In this document: one piece after another, positions 10,853 to 20,543 of the stretch
Position numbering within the stretch: the stretch's first letter is position 1
Layout: each line of letters opens with the position of its first letter
Assembly: GCA_000934455.1 (NCBI GenBank)
Contig: KN885177.1
Location: 81,363 to 116,541 of the forward strand
Direction of reading: 5' to 3'
Origin: Apostichopus parvimensis
Taxonomy: Eukaryota > Echinodermata > Holothuroidea > Aspidochirotida > Stichopodidae
DNA: 35,179 bases
Made by a program: the position numbers and the translations under genes
The notes under the pieces: generated by a model
Database searches by the model: none
What the model was told of the DNA's origin: nothing
Seen by the model: the letters and a program-made list of their open reading frames with translations, nothing else

Positions 10853-12351
10853 GTGTTTGTGTCTTCAGTTTTTTTTCTCTCTCTATAGGGTCCTTGATGG
10901 GGACTTTAGTGTCCCTCCTGATCCTTTTTCTACTAAACTAACTAAACTACTCTCACCTACTCACAAACATACTGTACCCTCCCTCACTCACACATGTACC
11001 CTGCACCCCACTTAACCGGGAAGTAAGCCATAAATTCCTTTCTCTTGTTTGTTGATGTACATAGAAAACACGTTTTCACTTCATGAAGCCCATTTCAACA
11101 TGCAAATGATGCTTTACTTCTCACTGAGCAATCATATTGTGGCATATCAGTGAGAAAATATAAGTAGACCACCTAATTGCAACATGGATTAAAATTAAAC
11201 CACTGGTTCTGTTTCATCACATTAAATTAAAAGACGTACCACTGTATTGTGTACGCAAGGGTGTGACTTCGTTTCGGCGACTCAGGGGGGGGGGGGGGCA
11301 ACATGGGGTGGTTTGGAAGTGAGTTGGCATTTCTCTTCATATCCCGACAAATTAGTCTCATATTTATCAAGAAACACATAACTTCGACTTTTTTTCCTAT
11401 ACACCCAAACTATCCGTGATACTTGATTAGTTCGTATCTAGCTAGTGAGTTAACTGCATATATGTCTATAAAGCATAGTCAAGAGATGGCATAGGCTTAA
11501 TTTGTGTTGGCGGAGTGGGGGGGGGGGGAGCAAACTTAGCCGTGGCAAATGCTAACTTTCACAAAGTATGTTTCACGGAGCCGACATTGCTCATGTACAT
11601 GCAACATTAAAGCATTAAAGCAGGGCAAATAGCCTTGTAAAGTGTCCCAGGAAAAAAAAGGTGCACGGAAGTCTTTCGATTTTAGCTTTTTCTGTAGAAT
11701 TATTTTCAGTGTTGTATAACTGTTTTAATGAGAATGTTATGGATATTAAATGGCGCCCACTGTCCAGGGTACATTATTTACAGATACAATACAAATACCG
11801 TCATTTTTGTACATGTCAGGAAAATTATAACCAACAACTTTTTTTTGCTCCTATTCAACAGCTTTTTGTTGTGCCTTTTTTTTTCATCACCGCTGAAAAT
11901 GATATACTGTTTGAGGTGTTCTCAACATTTTTATATATTTAAATTGCTATTGTTTCTAAAGTGAACACGATATCAACATATGTACTTTTTTTTAACGTAA
12001 GGTTAATGAATAAAGTTGGGAGCACTTAACAGGGTTACACGTCAGTATGTAACAAACTTAATTGAGTCATTAATCTTGAGCAAAAGTGACCACTAATTGG
12101 AAATATGACTTTCGTGAGATATCAGTGACGTTGCCGTCGAATTACGATATATTTTCTCATATTTCACACTTCTGTAGGCCTACATACTTTTTAATTTTTC
12201 AAAAAAAGTATGGTAACTAAAGGTTTGCTGAAAATGGAAAGATGCTTTGATTTGTTTTTTTGTTTGTGTGTGGGGGGGGGGGGGGAATTGCCCCGCTCAG
12301 CTCGTGCCCTTATTGCGAGCCGCCATTGAGAGATATGGTTATGTTATTGGA
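10853..12351. other. Intergenic sequence with G-tract repeats
   Basis: A CT-rich patch with ACTCACACA-type repeats lies at about 10900-11010. Runs of 14 G (11285-11298) and 12 G (11517-11528) sit in patches resembling ends of old DNA transposons (GGCGGAGTGG before the second run). Another long G run is at about 12271-12285. I could not define termini or target duplications for any of these. Confidence 0.5.
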
Positions 12352-12581
12352 TTTTATACAACACCTAATTATATTCCGGCCATTTGATTGGTCAATTGTT
12401 CGTCGATTGCATGCAAAAATCCGCTCTATTGCACGCTATGAAATAGAACCGTGCAATATACTTTTTGGATAGCACTTTTTTCAATGGTAAGAGAGCAGAG
12501 AAACCTGTCTATTCAAAACAATCTGTTGCATGAGTGCATTTTACATCCAATTATATCCAAATTTGAAGGTGTTGTATAAAA
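12352..12581 (+). repeat. Element with 15-bp perfect terminal inverted repeats
   Basis: TTTTATACAACACCT at 12352-12366 is perfectly repeated in inverted form at 12567-12581 as AGGTGTTGTATAAAA. Further short matches lie inside (AATTATAT against ATATAATT). The 230-bp unit has no coding potential. It abuts the palindrome at 12581-12744, and the two may be one composite foldback element. No target duplication could be identified, so the superfamily is unknown. Confidence 0.7.
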
Positions 12582-12744
12582 CAAATAATGAATGGTTTCC
12601 ATTCGTGCAATAGTGCAAATATTTCATTCGTTTAAAGATGTAATTTGTTCCATTCAACTCGGCTGCGCCTCGTTGAATGGAACATTCCATCTTTCAACTC
12701 CTGAAATATTTGCACTATTGCACTCATAACCATTCATTATTTGT
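12581..12744. repeat. Large imperfect palindrome (foldback), arms about 80 bp
   Basis: ACAAATAATGAATGG (12581-12595) pairs with CCATTCATTATTTGT (12730-12744). Inward, GTGCAATAGTGCAAATATTTCA pairs with TGAAATATTTGCACTATTGCAC, AAAGATG with CATCTTT, and GTTCCATTCAAC with GTTGAATGGAAC around the GC-rich centre at about 12659-12674. Mismatches are few. As single-stranded DNA or RNA this would form a long hairpin. It is probably a miniature inverted-repeat element. Confidence 0.85.
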
Positions 12745-13062
12745 ATAATGTGTCACATCGATAATCTGGTGATCGGAGAATTGATATGATATGTACGGGC
12801 GCAACATTTACCAATAGTATATGACTCGGTATGATTTAATTACTAATTGTTTTCTTATTCGTAACATGAATATACATATGTCTTTTTGTCATTAACTAAT
12901 CCTTCCCGACAAACTGGACGGCTATGAGTCTACCCGGTAACTTAATTGGTCCAAAGGAGAGTTTAAATATGCCCTACATATGATTTGTGTAAAATAGAAT
13001 TAAGAAGCAATACTGAGCGGAAGTGACTGGGGAGTGAAAGTATAAAATACAGTGTGGGTTGA
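12745..13062. other. Intergenic sequence, nothing recognised
   Basis: AT-rich, with no feature that I can support. Confidence 0.5.
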
Positions 13063-13429
13063 TATTCCTCCAGTGGCGTAGGAAGGTACTTTTGAGTGGG
13101 GGGGGCTTGAGACTGATGGCCGGCCTGGGGGAGGGGTCTAATGGGAGGGTTTTTTTTTGCATTTCCAGGTGGCCTCAGATGCAATTTGGTGCAATATAGC
13201 ACACTTCAACACCCACTCCATTTTGTAAATAATTTTGCATTTTCACCTGGACTTAGATGCAATTTGGTGCTCCAAATGAGATTTTCTTCTCATTTGGAAA
13301 TGAAAAAGGGGTTTTCTGACTTGCGAAGCGGGGGGGCGGAATGATACTTCCGCCCCACCATATTTTTCACTGGGGGGGGGGGGGGGCGCCCCCCCAAGCC
13401 CCACCGGTTCCTACGCCCTTGTATTCCTC
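13063..13429 (+). mobile_element. Non-autonomous hAT-type element with 8-bp target duplication (second family)
   Basis: The element proper is 13071-13421 (351 bp). It begins CAGTGGCGTAGGAA, and its right end reads TTCCTACGCCCTTG, the inverse with two mismatches. TATTCCTC flanks both sides perfectly (13063-13070, 13422-13429). The interior holds a repeated CACCTGGxxTxAGATGCAATTTGGTG motif (about 13165-13190 and 13242-13270) and long G and C runs near the right end. No transposase is present. The ends share CAGTGGCG with the element at 9316 but then differ, so these are related yet separate families. Confidence 0.87.
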
Positions 13430-13648
13430 CATTATCTAATTGAGTGGAATGAAACTCACTGAATTTTACCAAACTTCTCACTCATATGGTATTCACGGAG
13501 CTCTGCAATGTTATGACCATTGCACCATCACTTCATGCACCTTCAGCTTCACAAATATACACAGGGTTAATGAATTGACTTTAACAGCTTCATGAAGCAA
13601 ACTACAAACAAATAATTTCTCGAAATTCTAACTCATATACGCTATACT
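13430..13648. other. Short intergenic spacer
   Basis: It lies between the hAT-type element and the minus-strand ORF. Nothing was recognised in it. Confidence 0.5.
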
Positions 13649-13981
13649 TTAGGCCTTGTTCGTGGTTACGCTATACATTTTACTGATTGAGGGCATTAGC
13701 TGGGAATAGAGGCTGCCAGGGGCATGAATTGCTATACTCGACTCCGGATCCAACCGGCGGCGCCGTAGGCCTCGAAACAAGCGTCGCCGTTTTGCCTCCT
13801 CCTTGGTAACTATAGCATCCACCCGTTCGCGATAAAGAAGAAGCCTTTGGCACATGAACTTGGCAATGAAACTATAGCGTCCGTCGCTCTCATTCTGTAG
13901 GACAATATCCGCCTTGGACGGGACTGAGTGCGTCGGCCCAGTACTGGAAAGCCCAGCTAGAATTGAAGCCTGCGAAGATTT
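13649..13981 (-). CDS. Unexplained basic ORF, possible exon or element remnant
   Basis: The minus strand is open from 13981 down to TAA at 13649, with an ATG at 13855-13853 that would give 68 residues. A possible acceptor (TCTTCGCAG) ends at 13970, which would add about 38 residues upstream of the Met. The product is strongly basic, with the block KRRRLFRGLRRRRL, and the underlying DNA is much GC-richer than its surroundings. I do not recognise a family. It could be an exon of an unmodelled minus-strand gene, a remnant of a transposon protein, or chance. The start is uncertain. Confidence 0.25.
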   Translation of the reverse strand, partial: KSSQASILAGLSSTGPTHSVPSKADIVLQNESDGRYSFIAKFMCQRLLLYRERVDAIVTKEEAKRRRLFRGLRRRRLDPESSIAIHAPGSLYSQLMPSISKMYSVTTNKA

Positions 13982-15164
13982 TCACATACATCGTACTTTA
14001 TTTCCTTTTCGTAGCAATTTTCTTGGACAGTAATACAAGTCAGGAACAGTAGTTACTCTAAAGTTTTTTTTCATCAAATGAATGAACGAGCAGTAATTGT
14101 TTCGCTTATTCCGACGCCTTTCCCCCACAATGGTTCATGATTTTACACGGCGGACCTTTGCAGAGCTATGTCATGTTTGTCTGATATGCTATTCCTAATA
14201 AAATAAATGGAACCAGCTTTAAAAAGGACTTACATATCCCTCACCTCAGTGTCCCACCTATTAAATCAATAAATGGAAGAAAATATATTCAAACCAAATC
14301 ACGGGTAGGCTACTAATATGATAATTGTGTGTGCATGCACACCTTCAAAAATTACCGGGTCTCGGCTTTTTTTTTATAGCTACCTGGGGATTTTTTTTCG
14401 CCAGCAGAACGTAAACAACACTACTGCCGCCTTATATTAATACCAGCTTGCTGCAGCAACCTATAGTCACAGCCTCAGGGCAGGCATTCCCGGCAAGAGA
14501 TCATTGTATTGCAATACCAATGTTGACTACGATCATAGAAAGCAGAGAACAAGCTTGTGTGAAGCGTTCAAAGTAACAGGTAATAAATACTACGAAAGAA
14601 CTAATACTCTACTTACGTATAAGTTGGTGTTGTCGTTTTCTTACTCACGGAGATTAAAACAGTTAAGGTAGGCTAGGCTATGTTAAATATAAGTTGTTGT
14701 GGACTGTAAATGATTACGTCCAGTGGTATCAAACTAGGGACCAGCATCAACGTTAAGCAGTTCTCAAGACCTGACGTTAGGCACAGGCATTTTATCCACT
14801 AAAGAGAATAAGCCGAAACTACATTACTATTTAAGCCTACTGGTACTTTTTTTTCCGTGGGAATACGAAAATTAGACGGACATTACTAGTTGTAATGCTT
14901 TGCTAGCGTCTAGCCTACACTAGGTTTGGCGAAACATAGGCTAACTGGCAGTTGTACTATTAATAAGTTCTACAGTAACCACTGTAGTAGTACTTACTAG
15001 CTACGACATTGGTTTTTTTTTATTTTTTGAGTTACTATAGACAAAAGGTCAGTCGAAAGTTTAACTATAAGACAAAGCTTAAATGCTTACTGACCCATTA
15101 CTAGTGTTAATTGTATTTGTAAGCCTTACTAATATTTTTAAGCAATATATTCATATGGGTTTTG
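13982..15164. other. Intergenic sequence, nothing recognised
   Basis: Mixed-composition sequence with several T-runs (14367-14375, 14391-14398, 15013-15020). No gene, RNA or clear repeat was found. Confidence 0.5.
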
Positions 15165-15358
15165 TTAAAGGGTGTAAAGACTCGCGCAAAAAGAAACGTC
15201 TAATGCGGGTAATCTGACCTAGTTTTGAATGAGGTGTAACAGAAGTGTTAGACACCACCATCGAACCCAGAAAATACACACACAGCTTGCTACCGTCGGT
15301 AATTAGACACTAGTGTAAACAGTCAGTTTCATACAGTTGCGGTCTTCACACCCTTTAA
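15165..15358 (+). mobile_element. TTAA-flanked miniature element, short copy
   Basis: TTAA at 15165-15168 and 15355-15358 flanks a 186-bp unit. Its left end AGGGTGTAAAGACTCGCGC is inverted at the right as GCGGTCTTCACACCCT. TTAA target duplication is typical of piggyBac-type and T2-type MITEs, and TTAAAGGG matches the start of the TTAAAGGRR end motif known from T2 MITEs. About 150 bp of the left and middle is nearly identical to the copy at 24148, but roughly 180 bp of that copy's right half is missing here. Non-coding. Confidence 0.83.
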
Positions 15359-16598
15359 GATAAAGAATCGCTTTCATAGTGTGGTAGATTGTGTATTAGA
15401 AATGTAACCTTGGGAGTTCCATTTATAAGTTGCTGCATTGAGCTATCCAGCTTATAGTTGTAGGATGAACAAAGTAAAATGTACTTAATACATACTTCTT
15501 TTATACATGGTATCTTGTTTTATAATATCAGCTGCTCAGCTGTCCGAAAATGGTGACTGATTGTAGAAAAAAAAAAACTCCATCTCCCAGGATTGTAAGT
15601 GTATTTCTAAGTAAAATGTAAGATCCAAAACAGGTAACAAACTTTTTCAATCTGAAAAGGTGAAAAAAACGGTACATTAGTATTCATAGGTAATGATCGA
15701 TATTTACTGAGTAGTAAACATTATTGCCGTGTGGTCACACCTTCTTTTAAAGTCGTTTACCTTCATTGTTCACAGACAGGTATTTAGAAGTAAAACAATT
15801 TTAAAAGTGTAACTTTCTTCCCACTTCAACCTTATACTTAATGACATCTTCTTAAAATCTTATTTGAATTTGGTTATAGGCAACAGTAAATAATCGTTCA
15901 CCCATGAATTACAGTACTCCTTTGTGAATGTAATATTACAAGCAGACTTGGGGCGAGCGATTTCACGTGAAATTTTAATCCATTATATACGATTACTTCA
16001 AATTTTACGACTAGGATTACGTTTAAAGTCTAAATTAGTACTCGATTATGGTTACGATTACTTGAGCATGTAATCGTGAATTACAATCACGATTACATTT
16101 TATGAGTAAATGACTTTTCTGACTGTGTTTGAAGGGATGTATCAGGGTCTTTAGCTCTTTCTATGGTTGCGTCTAGAGATGATCCCAATATATGTGTTAC
16201 ATGTAAAGAGCTCTTCAAACTGCTTCACAGAAATTGCAACATTTTGTTTTAGATATTGTTTGTTTGGGTTTAATGACACTCTCACATCATTGCTCATTTA
16301 TACATTTAGGTTCCAGAAAGGATAATCAATGGAAATAAAAAATTGAAATGCATGAACTTACAACTGCAACTCACATGAAGTGAAACAGAAAATCTGCGAG
16401 GTTAGAGGAAAGTTAATATATGGAATAAGTGAGATTAGATATTAAATAATAAGAGACACTTTCCAAAATCCCAGTACTTTTAAAAATTAGAACGATATAA
16501 TTGGAATTGGGCAACTGTACCAAACAAGGTTATTATTGACGAGAGAGACTGCACTTTCAATTTTAACATACAAACCATAACACATTGATGATTCTATG
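15359..16598. other. Intergenic sequence with CGATTAC cluster
   Basis: Between about 15985 and 16105 the words GATTAC and GTAATC recur in both orientations at least six times, several preceded by C or A. Such strings are common in subterminal regions of some hAT elements, but no element ends were found. The rest is AT-rich and featureless. Confidence 0.45.
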
Positions 16599-16746
16599 CC
16601 TAGTGTCTACACTCCTCTCTTATCCCATTCCCATCATCCTCTCTCCTCTACCCCCCCCCTCCCGACTCTGGTCCTAGTGTCAACTCCTCTCTTACCCCAT
16701 TCCCATCATCTTCTCTTCACCTCTGCCAACCCCCCCCCCCCACCTT
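16599..16746 (+). repeat. Pyrimidine-rich tandem duplication, 74-bp unit, two copies
   Basis: CCTAGTGTC at 16599 and 16673 each begins a copy containing ACTCCTCTCTTA, CCCCATTCCCATCATC (or TCCC-) and a terminal C run. The offset is 74 bp. One strand is almost pure C/T. A short frame runs through both copies but reflects the repeat. Confidence 0.85.
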
Positions 16747-17415
16747 TCCTCCCTGAGAAGTGTAAGTGCATGTCGATCATTTATTCACATAACAACAAGG
16801 TAAAACATCTAACAGGATAAAAAGACAGTTGTTCAATGTCAGGTGATCAGCATGTTTCTATACTTTGTATACTGTATGAATTGATTCACTTTTTGACCTG
16901 TTGTAAGTGCTATGTAAAGACATTGAACAAAATGAAGCATGCACATTGTTCAAACTTCCCCAACCAAACAATTTACTCAGAACACCTTCAGACAACAAAT
17001 ATCCATATTCCCACAAACTTATAGTGATCCTTAACATGCATTTACACGACCTTCATCGTTATGTGTGTGTACAAGGGGGTCATATTGATCATTTAAATTC
17101 CAAAAGGAAAATAATTTTAGTTCTTGTAGTCCCAGGCTATGCACTTTTCCAAAATGAGTTTTAAGTGCAACAGAACTAGTCATGTGTGCAGTAATAAGAG
17201 CATGAATAATAGAAATGCCAGCTTGTTATAATATTAAGCTTCTGAATGACTCCTAATTGACTTGAAAGGATATTGAAATTGAGTTCCAGCTGAGTTAATT
17301 AACTAGCTCTCTCACATCAACCAAACATTAAGCGGTTTAGGAGAAAGCCCGGCCATTATCATGTTGCTTTTCGCCCATTACATCGAAGTCTTAAAGTAAT
17401 ATAAATTGTTCTAAA
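16747..17415. other. Intergenic sequence, nothing recognised
   Basis: AT-rich, with no supported feature. Frames at 16836-17164 are low-complexity in meaning and overlap each other. Confidence 0.5.
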
Positions 17416-17511
17416 AGTAGCTGATATATATGGTTAGGGTGTCCGCATGTAAAGCGGGAGGCCCGGGTACGAATCCCGGGTTCGAATCCCGGTGGAGGCT
17501 GGAAGTTTTTT
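17416..17511 (+). pseudogene. tRNA-derived sequence (tRNA pseudogene or SINE head) with duplicated T-arm
   Basis: TGGTTAGGGTG (17431-17441) resembles a D-arm/A-box. TCCGC-ATGTAAA-GCGGG (17442-17458) forms an anticodon stem-loop with GTA in the anticodon place. A T-arm and B-box GGTTCGAATCCC follow, with a run of six T at 17506-17511 that could end Pol III transcription. Two defects argue against a working tRNA. The 13-bp unit CCCGGGTWCGAAT is present twice in tandem (17462-17474, 17475-17487), and the 5' acceptor strand does not pair with the 3' GGAGGCT. Confidence 0.7.
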
Positions 17512-20134
17512 CACTATTCTTGATTTTCCAACTCACTATGATATGGTACTGTATGCGGTACATATGACTGCATATGTTATCTAAAACACCAAAGTCATGT
17601 GTGAAGACAAAGATGTATAAGATAGATTACAAGGTCTTCATGGTAATATGTGTCAAGATATAACAAAAAAAAATAGTTATAAAAATGTAGCCTAAGTAAA
17701 TTACTGTAGCCCATATCATACCTTTGTTCTGTGTCAGTTGGTTTGTGCATGATGAAAAGAAATGAAACTATTAAAGTCTTTCAGCAGAGGGAATGTGACA
17801 CCTTCCTTTTTAACAATGATCCCCTTTTATTAGGAAAACAGAGCGTATATTGTTAAGCATTACTGTACTTCCTATATCTTTGCACGGTGTTGAACATATC
17901 TCTGTGAACATTACGTCCTGCATGTATTACAATGTGTGTATAGTAGTATGTATGTACACTAACTACTGTATTAAGATATGAATGAGTTTTACACATTTCA
18001 AAGTAAAAGGTCATCCAGGCATCTCTGTTTGGTTTATAGTATCATCTGGGTAGACAGAATATTTCAAACGGATATGAAAATTACACTGTACACAAAAAAA
18101 TTGCTGACTTACACTGTATTCAAAACACCATTAAATTTCTTCAGTACTTAGGGCCAAATATTATTAGAAAAGGTCATTATCAAAATGGTTATGTTCATGC
18201 TCCAGCTACATTAATAACTTTATAACCTTGCACCTTCAAAATGGCATTTTTCCTGAGCACAATGAAACATTTAATTTTCTAATTTGAAACACAGCAGGAC
18301 ACTCAATGTCGGAAGTAACTTTGGGATCACTAGGAGAAAACTTTTGATATGTTACATCAAGTTTTAGAGAACCAGTTGTAGATATATATGCAGTGGACTT
18401 GAATGAACCTAGCACCCCTGCCCCACCCCACCACAAAGCTTTGTGATTATGTGGCATTACTTTGTAGCGCTGTATACTGTACATACAGTGCATCTTTATC
18501 ATACAGTGCTGGGCTTATGACAATGCCTGCAAGATCGGTCATAATATCTTACTTATAACGTTAATACCAATGATACGAGTAAGGAAGATTTATTAATAAC
18601 AGACCCGAATCGAACATCGTGCAGCTGTAGTTTGATATATCAGTTAACTGTATTTATCCCGGAGCAAAGCAATCAATTGCAACCAGATCTTGGCTGCAGC
18701 CTGCTGCAGTGTTTGACGTTTAAAGTGAAATCTCTGATTTATGGTCATTTCTGAAAATAATATACATAACCTTTTAAAGCAATAGCATTTGATTGTCACT
18801 GAAATTGCCATCATTCTGCACTCTTTCTTAAAGTAGGTCCGTAAACTGCATAATTGTGTAAACTACTAGAAACCCTTCGTTTTTTCTTTGTGGTGGGGAG
18901 GGTTTTTTATGGGGGGGGGGGAATAGGGTGGTGTGTTGGGGTTGGGATAAGAGATTGGTTTCTGTACATGTGTCTTGTTTTTGTTTTTCTCTTTTGCTCA
19001 CGTGGCTTGCCCCGTTTATAAGAATTGCTTCTACAGTCATGTTTCCTCCACTTCTGTAAAATATTCAAATGTTAAAAAAAAATTGCAAAGTTGTTATATA
19101 TATATTTTCTTGTTATTTGTGTTGTATTATATGCGAATAAATATTTTCAATTATATTCAAAACAGCATTATTAAAGTTATTGAGGCCTAATGCTATCATT
19201 TGACCTCAGCTGTTCTTCCTTAATGAAACAATTGTGGAGATAATAAAGCTCCTAAGTTTTAATAATGACTTTTGGAGGCCCAACTAATATTATCAATTTT
19301 ATTTTCGAATTGTGATGTCTCATTGCCTGAACTGGTCCTTGTAAAGTGTTTGAAAAATCTGTCATTTCGAGACTGATTAACCAATAACATTTCTGTTGGA
19401 CATTAGCCCCAGTTGGTGTGAATGGTCGATACAGCGATTCTTCAAGTTCTGAATGAAATCCTTACAGTATTTGCTGCTTTAATATTAATACAAAAAGCTA
19501 TCTCTTATTGAAAAATTTGTTTATGCCTTGCCTGAAGTGCACCTCATTAAAATCTACTTTTAGGATGGAGATACTGATGGTACTTGCATCAATCATCTTT
19601 TAATTTTGAGGTTGTTTTTCTTTTTAGGGCATTATATCACAGGATAATTTATCCTTAGATCTGGATATCCAGTGTACAGTGCAATAAAAATAGTCAAATT
19701 GCTACTGAACACATGGCAACCAAGAACTTATTATGTTGCTGTAGAACCTGTTATAGTACAGTAGAACCACCTTGTCTTCAATAAAGGATTTCGACAAGTG
19801 CTGTATGTGGCTTGATAGTAGTGAAGATTGCCTATTAAATGCTCAATATACATGAAAACAGCTCGTAAACACATAACAAAATACCGGAAGGCAATGACTC
19901 TACGATGAGCTACAAATTGTACCCACATGTTCAAGTGGGTTAAGCACAATGGCTTATAACTTACATGCCACATTGGGATTATATCCAGTCTATAATTTAT
20001 GCCCTTTTTGGCCTTTTTTATTTAACTACATTTAAAAGACCATTTCAATAGGGAAAATCAAATTGATCAAATTTCTCCTGGATGAAAATTCTGCCTTAAT
20101 TTAGCTGATCATGGCTCCAACACATTATTCTCCC
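17512..20134. other. Long intergenic stretch, nothing recognised
   Basis: About 2.6 kb of AT-rich sequence. A run of about 10 G at 18911-18920 lies in a GT-rich patch. Frames of 60-88 codons on both strands show no domain or splice support. Confidence 0.5.
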
Positions 20135-20401
20135 AGATGCTATAGGTATCATTATGCATTTAAATAGCCAGTGGTGGACTGGATAACGACCATTAATTTA
20201 GTTAATATGAATATAACTGTACCTTGATAGGGATATATCCATGACTAACAAAGACATGTTGAATTTTTAGATGCTATAGGTATCATTATGCTTTTTATTA
20301 GCCAGGGGTGAACTGAATAACGACCATTAATTTAATTAATTTGAATATTACAGTACCTTGCTAGGGATACCCATGACTAACAAAGATATGTTGAATTTTT
20401 A
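20135..20401 (+). repeat. Tandem duplication, about 134-bp unit, two copies
   Basis: AGATGCTATAGGTATCATTA starts at 20135 and 20269. Both copies then carry AGCCAGxGGTG, AACGACCATTAATTTA, TACCTTG, AGGGATA and CATGACTAACAAAG, and end TGTTGAATTTTTA. The copies differ by scattered changes and small gaps. Confidence 0.9.
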
Positions 20402-20508
20402 AGTGTGTCATTGTTTATCATTGCGTAGTTTAATAGTATATAAACTCTGTAGACCCCAAGTGTAGAACTGACAAGGCACTTTGAAGTAAGGAAGGAAGGA
20501 AATCAATC

Positions 20509-20511
<3 letters not shown>

Positions 20512-20539
<28 letters not shown>
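20512..20539 (+). repeat. (TA)n microsatellite, about 14 repeats
   Basis: An uninterrupted TA dinucleotide run, likely variable in length between individuals. Confidence 0.97.

Positions 20540-20543
<4 letters not shown>

Noticed and set aside
10752..11015. 87-codon frame through the LINE end and the CT-rich tract
   Set aside because: It reads the LINE in the wrong frame and continues into low-complexity sequence.
17416..17511. Functional tRNA-Tyr(GTA)
   Set aside because: The acceptor stem does not pair and the T-arm is duplicated, so it is called a tRNA-derived pseudogene or SINE head.
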